Below, in pieces: positions 51,595 through 59,954 of a stretch of DNA of 64,000 nt (position 1 is its first letter; each line of letters opens with the position of its first letter). A program made the position numbers and the translations under genes. Origin of the DNA: Bradyrhizobium arachidis (GTDB lineage Bacteria > Pseudomonadota > Alphaproteobacteria > Rhizobiales > Xanthobacteraceae); the NCBI RefSeq assembly GCF_015291705.1, contig NZ_CP030050.1, positions 3,224,001 to 3,288,000 of the forward strand. Direction: 5' to 3'. The notes beneath the pieces were generated by a model that did no database searches, had not been told where the DNA came from, and saw only the letters and a program-made list of their open reading frames with translations.

Positions 51595-51665
51595 CCCATT
51601 AGCGGACACCAGCCCTCGCTTCCAATGTGCTAGACTGAGCCCGGTCAGATGCTTCCGGGGCCTCC

Positions 51666-52613
51666 ATGAAGCGGCGCGAGTTTATCACGCTGATTGCTGG
51701 CGCTGCGGCATTGCCGCTCGAAGCCCGAGCACAGCGGGCTGGTCGGCGGTACCGCGTCGCGGCATTGGGACCAGTCCCGCCCAGCTTCTTCGATGAGCTG
51801 GGCAGAGCCGGCTTTATCAGAGGCAGCAACCTTGAGATCGACAGCCGTGGCGAAAGCGTGACTGCCGTTTCCTATGCCAGTGCGGCCGTTCAACTGACCG
51901 AGGCGAGTCCAAATGTGCTGATAGCGGTCGGGGCCGAAGCAGGGCGTGCAGCACAGAAAGCGACGCAGCGTATTCCAATCGTGGTCATCGCGGACGACTT
52001 GCTTGGCAGCAAGCTTGTCGCTTCGATGCCGCGTCCCGAAGGTAACACCACTGGTGTCGCGATCTTTGCATTCCAGCTCGACGCCAAGCGGTTGGAGTTG
52101 CTGCATGAAGCACTGCCGGGTACCCGGCGAATAGCTGCTCTCGCCGACCGCCTTCCGATACCAAACACGGATGCTCTTAAAAGCGCGGCCAAGAGGCTCG
52201 GCGTCGAGATCGTTCCGTTTGCCGCGCGATCCGAGGAAGATCTCATCCGTGTGATTGACACCATGAAGGTCGAGGAAGTCGAGGCCGTCAACGTGCTGGC
52301 GTCGCCGATCTTGGCATCGAAATTCCAGTACCTGATCCGCGATCGGTTGGCGCTCCGTCGTCTGCCCGCCATTCTGCAGTGGCCCGAGCAGGCGGAAGAA
52401 GGCGGACTGATGGGATACGGTCCTCGGCTCAGCGCGGTCTTCGACCAATGCGCGCACCAGGTCGCAAGACTATTGCGCGGCGCAAAGGTGGCCGACGTAC
52501 CTGTTGAGCAGCCGATAAAGTTCGAACTGGTCATCAATCTGAAGACAGCTAAAATGTTAAGTGTCGAAATTCCGCCGATGCTACTCTCCCGTGCCGACAA
52601 GACGATCGAGTGA
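51666..52613 (+). CDS. ABC_sub_bind-family periplasmic protein
   Basis: A 315-residue exported protein beginning MKRREFITLIAGAAALPLEA, a twin-arginine-like leader common to this family in Bradyrhizobium. The body has NVLIAVGAEAGRAAQKATQR, IPIVVIADDLLGSKLVAS and RPEGNTTGVAIF, typical of the ABC_sub_bind (TrpX-like) group. No permease or ATPase is adjacent, so it is an orphan. The IS element ends about 60 bp upstream and may have separated it from its original promoter. Confidence 0.85.
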   Translation: MKRREFITLIAGAAALPLEARAQRAGRRYRVAALGPVPPSFFDELGRAGFIRGSNLEIDSRGESVTAVSYASAAVQLTEASPNVLIAVGAEAGRAAQKATQRIPIVVIADDLLGSKLVASMPRPEGNTTGVAIFAFQLDAKRLELLHEALPGTRRIAALADRLPIPNTDALKSAAKRLGVEIVPFAARSEEDLIRVIDTMKVEEVEAVNVLASPILASKFQYLIRDRLALRRLPAILQWPEQAEEGGLMGYGPRLSAVFDQCAHQVARLLRGAKVADVPVEQPIKFELVINLKTAKMLSVEIPPMLLSRADKTIE

Positions 52614-53296
52614 GTTGTCGATTTCTGCTTCTGGCCCCAAGCGGCGGTTGGGGGATGTCGGCTATTCCGCCGCTGTCGGGCGTAGAGCAGACATCGACGC
52701 GCTGATCCGCGGCAGCGTTCGTGAGTTCACGCCCTGGTTACCACAAGTGCGCCCCCGCGGGCTTGCGACCTGTTGCAGCGCGCTTTCGACCGGCTTGGCC
52801 GCCGGCGGCATGGCCCCTCTAGCTGGCGAAGCAGCGAGCCGGTGGGAGTACCACCAATGGTGAGGTGGACTGCCGTCAGCTTCCAGGCAGAATATCATCA
52901 TGTCGATGCCGCAGCCTCGTCTTAGTCTGCGCCAGATTGGATGCGGTGATCAGTGGCATCAACGATCAGCAGACGCGGCGGATGTACCCTTGCCTGTTGA
53001 CCTTGAGTGGCCCCGACGAGCAATCGTCGGGGCCATTGTCGTGATCGGTGCGACAGGGCGGGGGACCTCGGCCGAAGGCTCCGGATGCTTTGTTGCGCCG
53101 AAAAGACCGAAGGACGATTCTGGAATTCAATGTGTCGGGCCCAAATCGTTTCGAGACCGGGCGCGACTTAAAAAGTCAGACGATTGCGCTATCATAGTCA
53201 CCGTCAAACACCGGACTATGACTCGTCAATTCGATCTGCGAAGCTGTCACAACACAAATGCGCTTGCAGACAAGCAGGAGCGAGGGGAGGTCCGCA
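52614..53296. other. Intergenic stretch without a recognisable gene
   Basis: Open frames here are short, overlap on both strands and show no family resemblance or ribosome sites. The only clear structure is the hairpin at 53009-53034. The region probably holds decayed accessory DNA. Confidence 0.5.
53009..53034. terminator. Perfect 11-bp hairpin with GCAA tetraloop
   Basis: GGCCCCGACGA and TCGTCGGGGCC pair perfectly around GCAA, a stable GNRA tetraloop. The following ATTGTCGTG is only weakly T-rich. It may terminate a transcript from the left or be the stem of a small RNA. Confidence 0.5.
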
Positions 53297-53485
53297 GTGG
53301 AGAAAGTGCGACGCTTGCGTGCGATGAGCTCACTGTGCCGCCAACAGGCCGCATACAACAGCATGAACAAATGGAAGCTGCTCGCAGAGGCAGAATACTG
53401 GGATCATCTGGCCGATCTCGAGTTGTCGTCTCACTTCCAGCAGTGCAACTCACTTCCAACGACGCAACCTCAGTGGCTCGAATGA
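53297..53485 (+). CDS. Small conserved-looking protein of unknown function
   Basis: A 62-residue protein starting at GTG 53297 with a very strong ribosome site (AGGGGAGG, six bases before). The sequence RRLRAMSSLCRQQAAYNSMN, KWKLLAEAEYWDHLADLE and SSHFQQCN resembles small Bradyrhizobium proteins of unknown role seen in many copies. It looks soluble and helical, with Trp and Cys but no metal pattern. A family-F repeat follows immediately. Confidence 0.7.
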   Translation: MEKVRRLRAMSSLCRQQAAYNSMNKWKLLAEAEYWDHLADLELSSHFQQCNSLPTTQPQWLE

Positions 53486-53487
53486 GA

Positions 53488-53610
53488 TAGAGCATGATCC
53501 GGACCCGGAGGGCCGCGTTAGCGCAAAATGCGCTGCGGTTTTCCGAAGGATCATGCTCAAACAATAACCTAAAGCGCGATGACGATTCATCCTGATCTCA
53601 TCGGTCTTTA
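53488..53610. repeat. Intergenic repeat (family F), variant
   Basis: TAGAGCATGATCCGGACCCG, a short insertion, then GCGGTTTTCCGAAGGATCAT and GATGACGATTCATC. It is longer than the copies at 14447 and 47884 because of the inserted GGAGGGCCGCGTTAGCGC segment. Nothing else is seen up to 53806. Confidence 0.8.
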
Positions 53611-53806
53611 GGGCAGCCTCAAGCGATCGCAAACACCGTCGGGCGGAAGACGATTTCCGCGTGAGGTCAGAACGAGGCTGCCGATTGCCTCCCACGGAGG
53701 GCCGCGGCGGGGACATATCTGGTCTCGTCGAGCTTTGAAGCAGAACGATTACGTCACCCAGCGTCGTTCGGGCGCTGCGCAAATTGCAGCGAGTGAACGC
53801 GTCCCC

Positions 53807-55651
53807 TCATTGACCCGCGACCTGTTGCAGCGTGTTGAAGCGCGCCTTCTGCTCGCTGCTCAGCGTGGCATAGAACTCGTCCAGGGCAGGCTCGACCAGC
53901 TTGGCGGCCGTCAGCATGGCCTCGAGCCGGTGCTGCATTGCCTCCAGCCGTCCGACCGGCGTCAGCGGGACATCGTTCGGACAGGCCGCCTGCAGGCCTT
54001 CAACGCCCTTGGCTGTCGCGTCACTGAGGCGGTCGAGCGCCTCCTTCTGCTTGCCGGCCGGGTGGAGCACAGCCTCGATCCTTTGGATCGGCAACTGGGT
54101 CAGGCCGGATTTCGGATCGCCGCAGCCCTCGGCGTTGGCTTGCTGCTGCGGCGCGCGCTCGCCGACATTGGGACCGAGCGCGTTGAAGCCGGCCTGCTGC
54201 TCGTCACTGAGCGAGTTGTAGAAATTCTCCAGTGCCGGCCGCACGATCTTGACGGCTTCCAGCGTCGCGTTGATGCGGTTCATCATCGCGCGCAAACGGC
54301 CAGGCGGAGTCAGTGCATAGGTCTCCGCGCAGGAGTCCTTGAACACTCCGGCAGCGTTGGCCGCCGCGGTCTTCAGCTCGTCGAGCAGTGCGCGTTGCTC
54401 CGGTGTCGGCCGCACGGCCCGTGCGATGTCGGCAAGCGGCCAGGCGGTCACGCCCTTGTCCGGTGTGCCGCATAATTGCTGTAGCGTTTGCGGACTCACG
54501 CTGGCGCGCTGGCGAACGCGGCCGCCGCCGCCGGCTTGCGGGTAGTCCTGCGGGTTGATGCTGGCATAGGCGGAATAGGGGTCGTCACCACCCCAGAACA
54601 CGGTGTCGACGAAATCGTCATACGCATACGCCCAATAACCGGGCTCGTAGGCATAGGACCAGAAAGTGTAATTGAAAATGTCGGAATAGGCATAAGGCCA
54701 GAACACGGGCCCAAGCCAAGCGACGAACACCGCGGGGTGGCGATGTCGCCAGGCCTGCCGGGGAGCCCAGCCGCTCTGGCGGCTGGTGAGCGCCGCCTGG
54801 GCTTGCGCAGGAGCCTGCTCGCGGAAGCGCTCGGCAAACCGCCCGCGCTGGGCAGCCTGCGCAGCGGCTGCAATCGCCGGCGTCCGTCCGGTCGGGGCTT
54901 GCAGTCCAAGTCGCTGTTGGCGTGCCAGATCGCTTTGCTGAGCGCGCTGCTCACGGCCCAGCAAGCGGTTCTGCGCCTGGAGCGTCCGTTGCTGTTCGCG
55001 CAACGCCCGCGCGCCTTCCGGTTTCTGCGACTGGAGCTGCTGCACGCGCTGCTGCAGACGATCGATGCGAGTCTGGCGTTCCGTCGTCTGGCGCGACAGG
55101 ATCTCGCGCTGCCGCTGCTGCACCATCTGCTGGCGCTGCTGGATCTGCTGCTGATGCTGTTGCGCGCGCTGTTCGATTTGGTCCCGTCGCGACAGCCGCT
55201 CGCCCGCGGCTGCCGGTGCGTTGGGACGTGAAGGGGCGGCGATATGCGGCGTCGGCCGCGGTGCCATGGCCGGACGTTGCGGCGCTGCCGGCGCCCGATG
55301 AAATTCAGGCCGCGGCGCTGCTATGTGCGGGGCCGCCCGCGGCGGCGGTGCTGCGAAATGTGGGGTCGGGCGCGGTGGCGGCGAGGCGATATGCGGCGCG
55401 GGATGTGGCGCCATCGCCGGTCGCTGCGGCATGGCCGGGGGATGGAATGCCGGCGCGGCGGGACGTGCCATCGGCGGTGGGGCTGCAGGACGGGCCATGG
55501 CCGGTGGTGCTGCTGGCCGTGCTGCCGGCGCTGCGGCTGGGCCGCCCCTTCCATGTCCCTGGCCGGGTCCTTGAGCAAACGCGCCGACGCCCGTCGCCAG
55601 CATCGAGACACCAACCAAGACAGCCGTCAGGCCAACGCCACGCGGAAGCAT
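53807..55651 (-). CDS. Proline/alanine-rich exported protein with two Spy/LTXXQ-like domains
   Basis: A 614-residue protein. A signal peptide (MLPRGVGLTAVLVGVSMLAT...AFAQ) is followed by about 110 residues of Pro/Ala/His-rich repeats, then a long Gln/Arg-rich coiled-coil region, a Tyr/Trp-rich patch (FWPYAYSDIFNYTFWSYAYE), and two tandem domains of about 100 residues. Each tandem unit has a Cys-containing start (LCGTPDKG and GCGDPKSG), a second Cys, LTPxGRL and a FY..L..EQ(Q/K)A(G/R)FN motif, which is the Spy/CpxP-like LTXXQ pattern. It is probably periplasmic and may bind unfolded proteins or metal. The start at 55651 has GGGAGC upstream. Confidence 0.8.
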   Translation of the reverse strand: MLPRGVGLTAVLVGVSMLATGVGAFAQGPGQGHGRGGPAAAPAARPAAPPAMARPAAPPPMARPAAPAFHPPAMPQRPAMAPHPAPHIASPPPRPTPHFAAPPPRAAPHIAAPRPEFHRAPAAPQRPAMAPRPTPHIAAPSRPNAPAAAGERLSRRDQIEQRAQQHQQQIQQRQQMVQQRQREILSRQTTERQTRIDRLQQRVQQLQSQKPEGARALREQQRTLQAQNRLLGREQRAQQSDLARQQRLGLQAPTGRTPAIAAAAQAAQRGRFAERFREQAPAQAQAALTSRQSGWAPRQAWRHRHPAVFVAWLGPVFWPYAYSDIFNYTFWSYAYEPGYWAYAYDDFVDTVFWGGDDPYSAYASINPQDYPQAGGGGRVRQRASVSPQTLQQLCGTPDKGVTAWPLADIARAVRPTPEQRALLDELKTAAANAAGVFKDSCAETYALTPPGRLRAMMNRINATLEAVKIVRPALENFYNSLSDEQQAGFNALGPNVGERAPQQQANAEGCGDPKSGLTQLPIQRIEAVLHPAGKQKEALDRLSDATAKGVEGLQAACPNDVPLTPVGRLEAMQHRLEAMLTAAKLVEPALDEFYATLSSEQKARFNTLQQVAGQ

Positions 55652-55731
55652 GATCGTCGCTCCCAGCTCGTAATCGCCCACGACTTTCAACGCACTGGCG
55701 GCGGAATGGTTCGTTGTCGGCCGCCGCCAGC

Positions 55732-55799
55732 ATGCGATCTTCCGACGCAGGCAGTCTCAAGAGAAATCCTGCGTCAGGGCGGCGGCGAGCCGCTCCAGC
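55732..55799 (-). repeat. Copy of the ornithine aminotransferase 3' end
   Basis: This 68-bp stretch nearly matches 58487-58555, the end of rocD and the bases after its stop. On the minus strand it reads LLERLAAALTQDFS and a TGA, against the [13 protein letters not shown] ending of rocD. It sits just downstream of the phosphofructokinase gene and is most simply a relic of a duplicated rocD. Confidence 0.75.
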
Positions 55800-55823
55800 A
55801 GCTGGCTCGCTCGGTCCGGCACG

Positions 55824-57011
55824 CTAAGACGCGCGGTTGAGAAAGATCGGCAGCCCCTGCTTGTTGGCGTAGATGGGGCGGTAGCGCTCCGTGTTGTAGC
55901 TGCTCGCAACGTCCAATTTGCGCGGACCGAGATTGGCCTCAGGGATGGGCACGAGGTCGTAGCGGCCCTCGACCAGCGCCGACATGAGGCCGGTCTTGCT
56001 TTCCAGCATGGCATCGTAGGCCATGTTACCGAAAGTCAGGGCCACAAGCTTGTCGATGAAGTCCGGATCGCCCGATCGCAAATCGTAGGTGAGATCGGAG
56101 GTGATCGTCTCTTCGCCGGTGCGCTGCTTGATCTCGTCGGCAAGCGATTCCGCCACGTTGGCCTTCTTGCGGTGGCCGTAGGCGTCAGGCTCGCCGTATT
56201 CCCGCAGCTTGTAGCCTTCCCACTGGGCTCCCTCGCTGAGCACGATCAGCGCGTAGTTGCTTGGGTTGGCGCGCTTGTCCTCGATGAGCAACTGGATCAG
56301 CTTGTCGAGGTCGACCTTATACTCCGGTATGACGCATCGTATCGAGGTCGCATACGCGGTGTAGAGTGCCGTAAATCCGGCATCGCGGCCAAAGACGCGG
56401 AAAATGCCAATTCGCTCATGCGAGCCGACGGTGGTGCGCTGCCGCTGGATGGCGTCGCTGGCGCGGGTGATCGCGGTCGAGAAGCCGATGCAGTACTCGG
56501 TGTTGCGGACGTCGTTATCCATCGTCTTCGGGATGGCGATGATCTTGACGCCGAGTTCGTTGAGCTTGGCCGCATAACTGAGCGTGTCGTCGCCGCCGAT
56601 GGCGATCAGGTGTTCGATGCCAAGTCCCGAAAGGTTAGCGAGCACCCGGCTGGTCAGGTCCCACGTCTTTGTCGCGATGCCGCCGTTGGTGCTCAGCGAG
56701 ACCGGAACTTCATTGCCGACGAGATGATCGGGCAGCTTTTTTATTTTGGAGGGATTGACGCGGCTCGTGTGCAGCACGGTGCCGCCGCGCCGGTCGATGG
56801 TTCGAGTGTTTTCACGGTTCAGCGGGATGACGTAGTGGGACCTGCTGTTTGGGTCGTCGAGGTTCAGGTGCGTGAGGGCCTCCCAACCACGGCGCAGGCC
56901 GACAACCTCGATGTCGTCCTCACTGCCGCGATAAGTCACGCTCTTGATGACTGCATTGAGGCCGGCGACGTCGCCGCCGCCCGTGAGAATGCCGATGCGT
57001 TTTTTGGCCAT
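55824..57011 (-). CDS. 6-phosphofructokinase, PPi-type signature
   Basis: A 395-residue phosphofructokinase. The phosphoryl-donor site begins ILTGGGDVAGLNAVI. The diagnostic positions are Asp142 in GGDDT (139-143) and Lys162 in PKTMDND, where ATP enzymes have GGDGS and PGTIDND. These favour pyrophosphate as donor, making the reaction reversible. Substrate residues are seen in GFSTAITRASDAI and RVFGRDAGFTALY. The start at 57011 has GGGAGGTGG upstream. It follows the FBP aldolase/phosphatase gene by 90 bp on the same strand. Confidence 0.88.
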   Translation of the reverse strand: MAKKRIGILTGGGDVAGLNAVIKSVTYRGSEDDIEVVGLRRGWEALTHLNLDDPNSRSHYVIPLNRENTRTIDRRGGTVLHTSRVNPSKIKKLPDHLVGNEVPVSLSTNGGIATKTWDLTSRVLANLSGLGIEHLIAIGGDDTLSYAAKLNELGVKIIAIPKTMDNDVRNTEYCIGFSTAITRASDAIQRQRTTVGSHERIGIFRVFGRDAGFTALYTAYATSIRCVIPEYKVDLDKLIQLLIEDKRANPSNYALIVLSEGAQWEGYKLREYGEPDAYGHRKKANVAESLADEIKQRTGEETITSDLTYDLRSGDPDFIDKLVALTFGNMAYDAMLESKTGLMSALVEGRYDLVPIPEANLGPRKLDVASSYNTERYRPIYANKQGLPIFLNRAS

Positions 57012-57101
57012 ATCCACCTCCCGGATCGGCATGTCGTCATAGCGCCTGCATCTGTCGATTGAACGGTGAACATCGCTCCGGCTTCTGATTGGAGGCGGTC
57101 G

Positions 57102-58247
57102 CTACTCGGCCGCTTCCGGCTTGCGCTCGTCGCGCAGGCGAAAACGCTTCAGCAGTCCGGACACGGTGTCGCGGAAGCCGCCATATTCCAGTTCGGAATA
57201 GGGTAGCATGGCGGCGCCAGACCAGCCCTGGCTGCGCATCTCGATGGCCTTGCGCTGGGCGCGCCGGCGGACCTCATCCCATGCCGGGTTGTCGAAGAAA
57301 TCGGTGTAGGACTCGGCAAAGCGGCCTTCCTTGTCGATCGAAAAGCCGACGCAAGAAACGATCGGCAGGCAGTACATGCCGGTAACGGACGTGTTGAGTG
57401 GCACCGGCATGAGCGGCATCACATGCGAGCCGCGTGCATCGCCGCCCACGAAGTGTGCTTTGGCGAACGGCGAGATTATTTCCTCCGGAGCTGGGAAGAT
57501 CCCCTGGTTCCTGACGATCGCGACTGGATCATCCTTGCCGGTGTACTTGCCTGCGATCGCGTGGAGGCGCTGTGCCGAAACGGCCACGACGGCCTCGCCA
57601 TGGGTTCGAGAAATGATGCGATCGATGCCGAAGCGCTCATTGTCGCGAAGCAGGGCGGCAATGTGGTAGCTGTCGGCGGGTGCGTCGAGCTCGAGTAGGC
57701 TGTCACCGGCGGTGTTGTCCATGTCGATGACATGGAAACGGAATCCCTTGATCATCGGAGGCAGCATCAGCCCAGCGCAGTACATGGGGTCGGCAAAGGC
57801 GAGATAGAGCGGCAGATTATAGGCGCCGGGGCCGCATTTGTCGGCCGCGAACACCATGAAGGACTCCGCGGGCCGCGCGCCGGAGAGGCTGTGGTCGAAG
57901 CTGAGCTCGGCGACGCCTGGGCCGGCGCCGCGAATGTTCCCGGAAGGCGCGTCGGCGAGAAGATCCTGGCCAGCGCCATAGAGCCCGGAGGTTTTCGCGA
58001 CCGAGGTGGCCGCGAGGAACGCCTTCCAGGCGAGTTGATGGACCTCGGAGCTGCCTTCGCCCCGTGTGTGCGTCATGATGATCGCAATGTCGTCGCCGGT
58101 GTGGCAGATGAAACCGTCGATCAGCAGACCATTGCAGATCGCCTTGGCAACCTCGCCCTCGACAGCCGCGATCATGCGTGTAGACGGTTTCGTATGGCCG
58201 CCAACGGAGCCAACGTCAGCTTTGATGACTGAAAGAGTGAGTCTCAT
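57102..58247 (-). CDS. Archaeal-type fructose-1,6-bisphosphate aldolase/phosphatase
   Basis: A 381-residue enzyme of the type V FBPase (FBPA/P) family, which in archaea makes fructose 6-phosphate directly from triose phosphates. Metal-site residues include Asp11/His18 (SVIKADVGSVGGH), Asp52/Asp53 (HTGDDIAIIMTHTRGE) and Asp136 (FAADKCGPGAYNLPLY). The block AGKYTGKDDPVAIVRNQG (232-249) is where the lysine and tyrosine of the aldolase step are expected. The start at 58247 has GGAG eight bases upstream. Its position next to a PPi-type phosphofructokinase is notable. Confidence 0.9.
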   Translation of the reverse strand: MRLTLSVIKADVGSVGGHTKPSTRMIAAVEGEVAKAICNGLLIDGFICHTGDDIAIIMTHTRGEGSSEVHQLAWKAFLAATSVAKTSGLYGAGQDLLADAPSGNIRGAGPGVAELSFDHSLSGARPAESFMVFAADKCGPGAYNLPLYLAFADPMYCAGLMLPPMIKGFRFHVIDMDNTAGDSLLELDAPADSYHIAALLRDNERFGIDRIISRTHGEAVVAVSAQRLHAIAGKYTGKDDPVAIVRNQGIFPAPEEIISPFAKAHFVGGDARGSHVMPLMPVPLNTSVTGMYCLPIVSCVGFSIDKEGRFAESYTDFFDNPAWDEVRRRAQRKAIEMRSQGWSGAAMLPYSELEYGGFRDTVSGLLKRFRLRDERKPEAAE

Positions 58248-58438
58248 GAGCATGTCTCCGATCCGCGCAGCTCAGCGCCTCCAGCCTCGGCGCTTGCTGC
58301 GCCGGGCACGGCGCTGCTCATTTCGGGGACAAAAACGTCCGTCGCTCCGATAGGTTCCACGCACCCCGTTCATCCGGTTGCTGGGATCATGCAGAGTTTT
58401 GCCTTAGGACCATGCGTCACTATTTGGTGCGCTGCACG

Positions 58439-58458
58439 GGCCCGGTTCTGGCCGGGCC
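58439..58458 (-). terminator. Hairpin after rocD
   Basis: GGCCCGG and CCGGGCC pair across six bases, 55 bp downstream of the rocD stop on the minus strand. There is no clear U-tract, so this could be a pause or stability element rather than a full terminator. Confidence 0.4.
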
Positions 58459-58486
58459 GCCAACTCGTCGTTGGCCGGAGCCGGCA

Positions 58487-58555
58487 ATGCGATCTTCCGA
58501 CGCAAGGCAGCTTCAGGAGAAATCCTGCGTCAGGGTCGTGGCGAGCCGCTCCAGC
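58487..58555 (-). repeat. Source copy of the duplicated rocD 3' segment
   Basis: Contains the last 14 codons of rocD and about 26 bp beyond the stop. It is the intact partner of the copy at 55732-55799. Confidence 0.75.
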
Positions 58556-59727
58556 GCCCAGTCGACCTGATCGCTGGTGATCACCAGCGGCGGAGCGATG
58601 CGGATCGTTTGCTCATGGGTATCCTTGGCGAGGATGCCTTTGCCCTGGAGCGCCTCGCAGTAGCGGCGAGCGCGGCCGGCCTCGGGATGCAGCTCCACCG
58701 CCAGCATCAGGCCGCGTCCGCGCACCTCGCGGATCGTGTTGGCACGAATGTCTTTCAAGCCTTCCAGAAAGCGCGCGCCCTGCCTCGCCGCGTTCTCGAT
58801 CATGCCTTCCTCGACCAGCACGCGCATCGCTGCGCGCGCCACCGCGCAGGCAAGCGGGTTGCCGCCGAAGGTCGAACCGTGCTGTCCGGGTCTCAAGGTC
58901 CCGAGCACGTCGTTGTTCGAGAGCACGGCCGACACGGGATAGAAGCCGCCGGACAGGGCCTTGCCGAGCAGCGTCACGTCCGCCTCGATGCCCTCGTGCT
59001 GTTCGGCGAGCAGCTTGCCGGTGCGGCCGAGCCCGGTCTGGATCTCGTCGAGCACCAGCATCACATTGCGCGCGGTGCAGAGCTCTCGCACCTTCGTGAA
59101 ATAGCCGGCTGGAGGAATGACGACACCGGCTTCGCCCTGGATCGGCTCGACCAGAAAGGCGACCGTGTTTGGAGTGATTGCCTCCTCCAGCGCCGCGGCG
59201 TCGCCGAACGGGATGATCTTGAAGCCCGGCGCGAACGGCCCGAAGTGTCCGTGTGTCTCGGGGTCGGTCGAAAAGCCGACGATGCCCAGCGTGCGTCCGT
59301 GGAAATTGTTGGCGCAGACGATGATCTCGGCCTGGCCGTCCGGCACGCCCTTCACCTCATAGCCCCATTTGCGCACCGACTTGATCGCGCTTTCGACCGC
59401 CTCCGCGCCGCTGTTCATCGGCAGCACCTTGTGGGAGCCGGTGAGCGCCGCGATCTCCTCGTAGAACAAGGCGAGCTGGTCGTTGTGGAAGGCGCGCGAG
59501 GTGAGCGTCAATCTGTGCGCCTGCTCGACCATCGCCGCCAGGATCTTGGGGTGGCAGTGCCCCTGGCTGACCGCCGAATAGGCCGAGAGGCAATCGAGAT
59601 AACGGTTGCCTTCGGTATCCCAGACCCAGACGCCTTCGCCGCGCGACAGGACGACCCCGATCGGTTCGTAATTGCGGGCCCCAAAGCGCGCTTCCGTTGC
59701 GATGAAATCAATGACCGAGGAGCTCAT
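58513..59727 (-). CDS. rocD: Ornithine--oxo-acid aminotransferase
   Basis: A 404-residue class III PLP aminotransferase. The PLP lysine is Lys256 in [16 protein letters not shown]. Asp227 lies in [15 protein letters not shown], and the phosphate-binding [14 protein letters not shown] is present. The N-terminal [19 protein letters not shown] and [14 protein letters not shown], with Tyr50, are characteristic of ornithine delta-aminotransferase rather than acetylornithine or GABA enzymes. It converts ornithine and 2-oxoglutarate to glutamate semialdehyde and glutamate. The FBPA/P gene follows after 265 bp. Confidence 0.92.
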   Translation of the reverse strand: MSSSVIDFIATEARFGARNYEPIGVVLSRGEGVWVWDTEGNRYLDCLSAYSAVSQGHCHPKILAAMVEQAHRLTLTSRAFHNDQLALFYEEIAALTGSHKVLPMNSGAEAVESAIKSVRKWGYEVKGVPDGQAEIIVCANNFHGRTLGIVGFSTDPETHGHFGPFAPGFKIIPFGDAAALEEAITPNTVAFLVEPIQGEAGVVIPPAGYFTKVRELCTARNVMLVLDEIQTGLGRTGKLLAEQHEGIEADVTLLGKALSGGFYPVSAVLSNNDVLGTLRPGQHGSTFGGNPLACAVARAAMRVLVEEGMIENAARQGARFLEGLKDIRANTIREVRGRGLMLAVELHPEAGRARRYCEALQGKGILAKDTHEQTIRIAPPLVITSDQVDWALERLATTLTQDFS

Positions 59728-59954
59728 CTGCCGTCACTCCATTGCTGGGCGCCGGCGTCAACTGACGACACCGGCTGCGCTCAAACTGATGTGGGGAGCA
59801 GCCTCCGCACTCGGAAGCCTTGATGCGCCCGGTGGCGTGGCGCGGCCTGATTTGCCCGAAATGTCAGATGGTTCTGCGCGATCACAGGATATCGCTCGCC
59901 GGTCCGGCCCTCTACTGTGCATGGGGTTGTTTTCGACTCTTTTGTCTTGAGCCC

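Noticed and set aside
52900..53490. A 196-codon plus-strand frame
   Set aside because: It reads through the tetraloop hairpin and overlaps, in another frame, the small protein with the strong ribosome site; its composition is not protein-like.
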